Origin: Paracoccus shandongensis
Lineage (GTDB): Bacteria > Pseudomonadota > Alphaproteobacteria > Rhodobacterales > Rhodobacteraceae
Assembly (NCBI RefSeq): GCF_017315735.1
Contig: NZ_JAFLRK010000006.1
Location: 62,001-126,000 of the forward strand
DNA: 64,000 bases
Direction of reading: 5' to 3'
The notes beneath the pieces were generated by a model. It saw only the letters and a list, made by a program, of their open reading frames with translations. It had not been told where the DNA came from and made no database searches. Positions within the stretch are counted from its first letter, which is position 1. Each line of letters opens with the position of its first letter. Made by a program: the position numbers and the translations under genes. Shown one piece after another: positions 62,859 to 64,000 of the stretch.

Positions 62859-64000
62859 CTACCCGATCCGGCCGCCGCCCTGTTTCGTGATCGCCACCAC
62901 CGCCGGGCGCACCGGCATCGCGTCGTCAAAATCCGGCCAGCGGGTCGACAGATCCTCGTAATAGGACGGGCGGCCGTGGCCTTCCCAATCCTCGCCGCCA
63001 TCGCCGGGATGCTGGACGGCCACGAAGAAGGTGGTCATGTCCCTGGTGATGCAGGGACCGCACATCTCGGCCCCGACCGGGACGCGATAGAACAGCCGAG
63101 AGGTGCCGCGCGCCGCGCCCTCGGTATCGACCGCCCACAGCCCGTCCGTGCGCCCCGTGTCCCCCATCGAGTTGCCGTCGGTGGACACCCACAGCCGCCC
63201 GTCGCTGTCCACGGCGGCGTTGTCGGGCATCCCGAACCAGCCGTTCACGGTGGTTTCGGTTGAAAACGTCGCGCCCACCTCGGCAATCTTCGGATCGCCG
63301 CATTTCACCAGGATTTCCCAGGTGCCGGTCGTGGCGGTGAAGTCGCCATCCGCTTCGATGATCTCGATGATATGGCCGAAGGCGTTTTCCACGCGGGGGT
63401 TGGCGGCGTTCGCCTCGTCGCGCCTGGTGTTGTTGGTCAGCATCACATAGGCGCGGCCTGTGACCGGGTTCGGCTGGATGTCCTCGGGGCGGTCCATCGG
63501 CGTCGCTTCCAGCAGGTCGGCAGCGCGGCGGGTCTCGATCAGCACGTCGGCCTGGGAGGAAAAGCCGTTGGCGGCGGTCAGCGGGCCTTGGCCGTGGACC
63601 AGCGGCAGCCATTCGACGCGGCCGTCGTCGTGGAAGCGCGCGACATACAACGTGCCGTCGTCCAGCAGATCCATGTTCGCGGCGCGGTTATTGGGGTTAT
63701 AGGCGCCCGCCGTGACGAACTTGTAGACATAGTCGAACCGCTCGTCGTCGCCTAGGTAGAAGACCACGCGGCCGTCCCTGGCGACCACGCTTTCCGCGCC
63801 CTCGTGCTTGAAGCGGCCAAGCGCGGTGCGCTTCTTCGGGGTCGAGGCCGGGTCCATCACGTCCACCTCGACGATCCAGCCGAAGCGGTTGGCCTCGTTT
63901 GGGTCTTTCGAGACATCGAAGCGTTCGTGGAACCTGCCCCAGGCATAGGTCGCCTCGGGGATGCCAAGGCGTTCGTAATTCGCGGCCTCGGGGTGGCCTT
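62859..64000 (-). CDS. phoX: PhoX family (DUF839) phosphatase, C-terminal part (cut by window edge)
   Basis: The last 380 codons are present; the frame is open to the window edge, where it reads [21 protein letters not shown]. Family features are [15 protein letters not shown] near the start of the visible part, [59 protein letters not shown] and [20 protein letters not shown], which build the PhoX beta-propeller and its Ca/Fe site. PhoX proteins are Tat-exported alkaline phosphatases that respond to phosphate limitation; the Tat signal would be outside the window. Confidence 0.9.
   Translation of the reverse strand, partial: GHPEAANYERLGIPEATYAWGRFHERFDVSKDPNEANRFGWIVEVDVMDPASTPKKRTALGRFKHEGAESVVARDGRVVFYLGDDERFDYVYKFVTAGAYNPNNRAANMDLLDDGTLYVARFHDDGRVEWLPLVHGQGPLTAANGFSSQADVLIETRRAADLLEATPMDRPEDIQPNPVTGRAYVMLTNNTRRDEANAANPRVENAFGHIIEIIEADGDFTATTGTWEILVKCGDPKIAEVGATFSTETTVNGWFGMPDNAAVDSDGRLWVSTDGNSMGDTGRTDGLWAVDTEGAARGTSRLFYRVPVGAEMCGPCITRDMTTFFVAVQHPGDGGEDWEGHGRPSYYEDLSTRWPDFDDAMPVRPAVVAITKQGGGRIG

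Overview
The window comes from a GC-rich alphaproteobacterium of the order Rhodobacterales; a Paracoccus-like member of the Rhodobacteraceae fits best. The evidence is a circularly permuted two-piece tmRNA with an ANDN-type tag, an alphaproteobacterial SspB, the short one-domain HPr kinase beside RapZ, EIIA and HPr, a DUF2852 protein and a PhoX-type phosphatase. The assignment is inference; no database search was possible.

Layout. 1-2.1 kb: end of sspB, split ssrA (tmRNA) and gnd, all on the minus strand. 2.1-8.1 kb: a yiiM-pdxY-paaI operon facing ppx/gppA-rlmE, then an AraC regulator and miaA. 8.2-16.7 kb: one long operon for ribosome recycling, isoprenoid, phospholipid and envelope biogenesis (pyrH-frr-uppS-cdsA-dxr-rseP-bamA-ompH). 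16.7-26.1 kb: nucleoside hydrolase, an ABC-F ATPase, a zinc-ribbon metallopeptidase, rplU-rpmA, a GNAT acetyltransferase, a YhbW-like monooxygenase, trpS, a rhomboid-fold protein without catalytic residues, and an SDR oxidoreductase. 26.1-38.9 kb: a penicillin-binding-protein activator, glnD and murJ in one operon facing rsmI-yraN; a small H-type lectin protein; an alpha/beta hydrolase with a DsbA-fold isomerase; prs, purD and xseA.

38.9-57.7 kb is an accessory region. An IS110-family element and an ABC permease gene broken at its 3' end (and probably also its 5' end) mark its left edge. It then holds an NCS1 transporter, an AraC regulator, hydantoinase/oxoprolinase subunits B and A, an XRE-cupin regulator facing a 5-gene operon (omega-aminotransferase, aldehyde dehydrogenase, butyrate kinase, phosphate acyltransferase, 3-hydroxyacyl-CoA dehydrogenase), a choline-binding protein and choline-sulfatase. 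I read the core as an uptake and ATP-dependent ring-opening route for a cyclic amide (lactam, hydantoin or oxoproline type), followed by transamination, oxidation and CoA activation. A perfect 16-bp palindrome lies between the XRE-cupin gene and the aminotransferase.

57.7-64 kb: DUF2852, a TetR regulator, a regulatory PTS cluster (hprK-rapZ-EIIA-HPr) divergent from pckA, an inverted REP-like repeat and a partial PhoX phosphatase. The genome is compact: many junctions overlap by 1-4 bases, and four convergent pairs share their stop codons in one CTAG. I found no rRNA, tRNA or CRISPR array.
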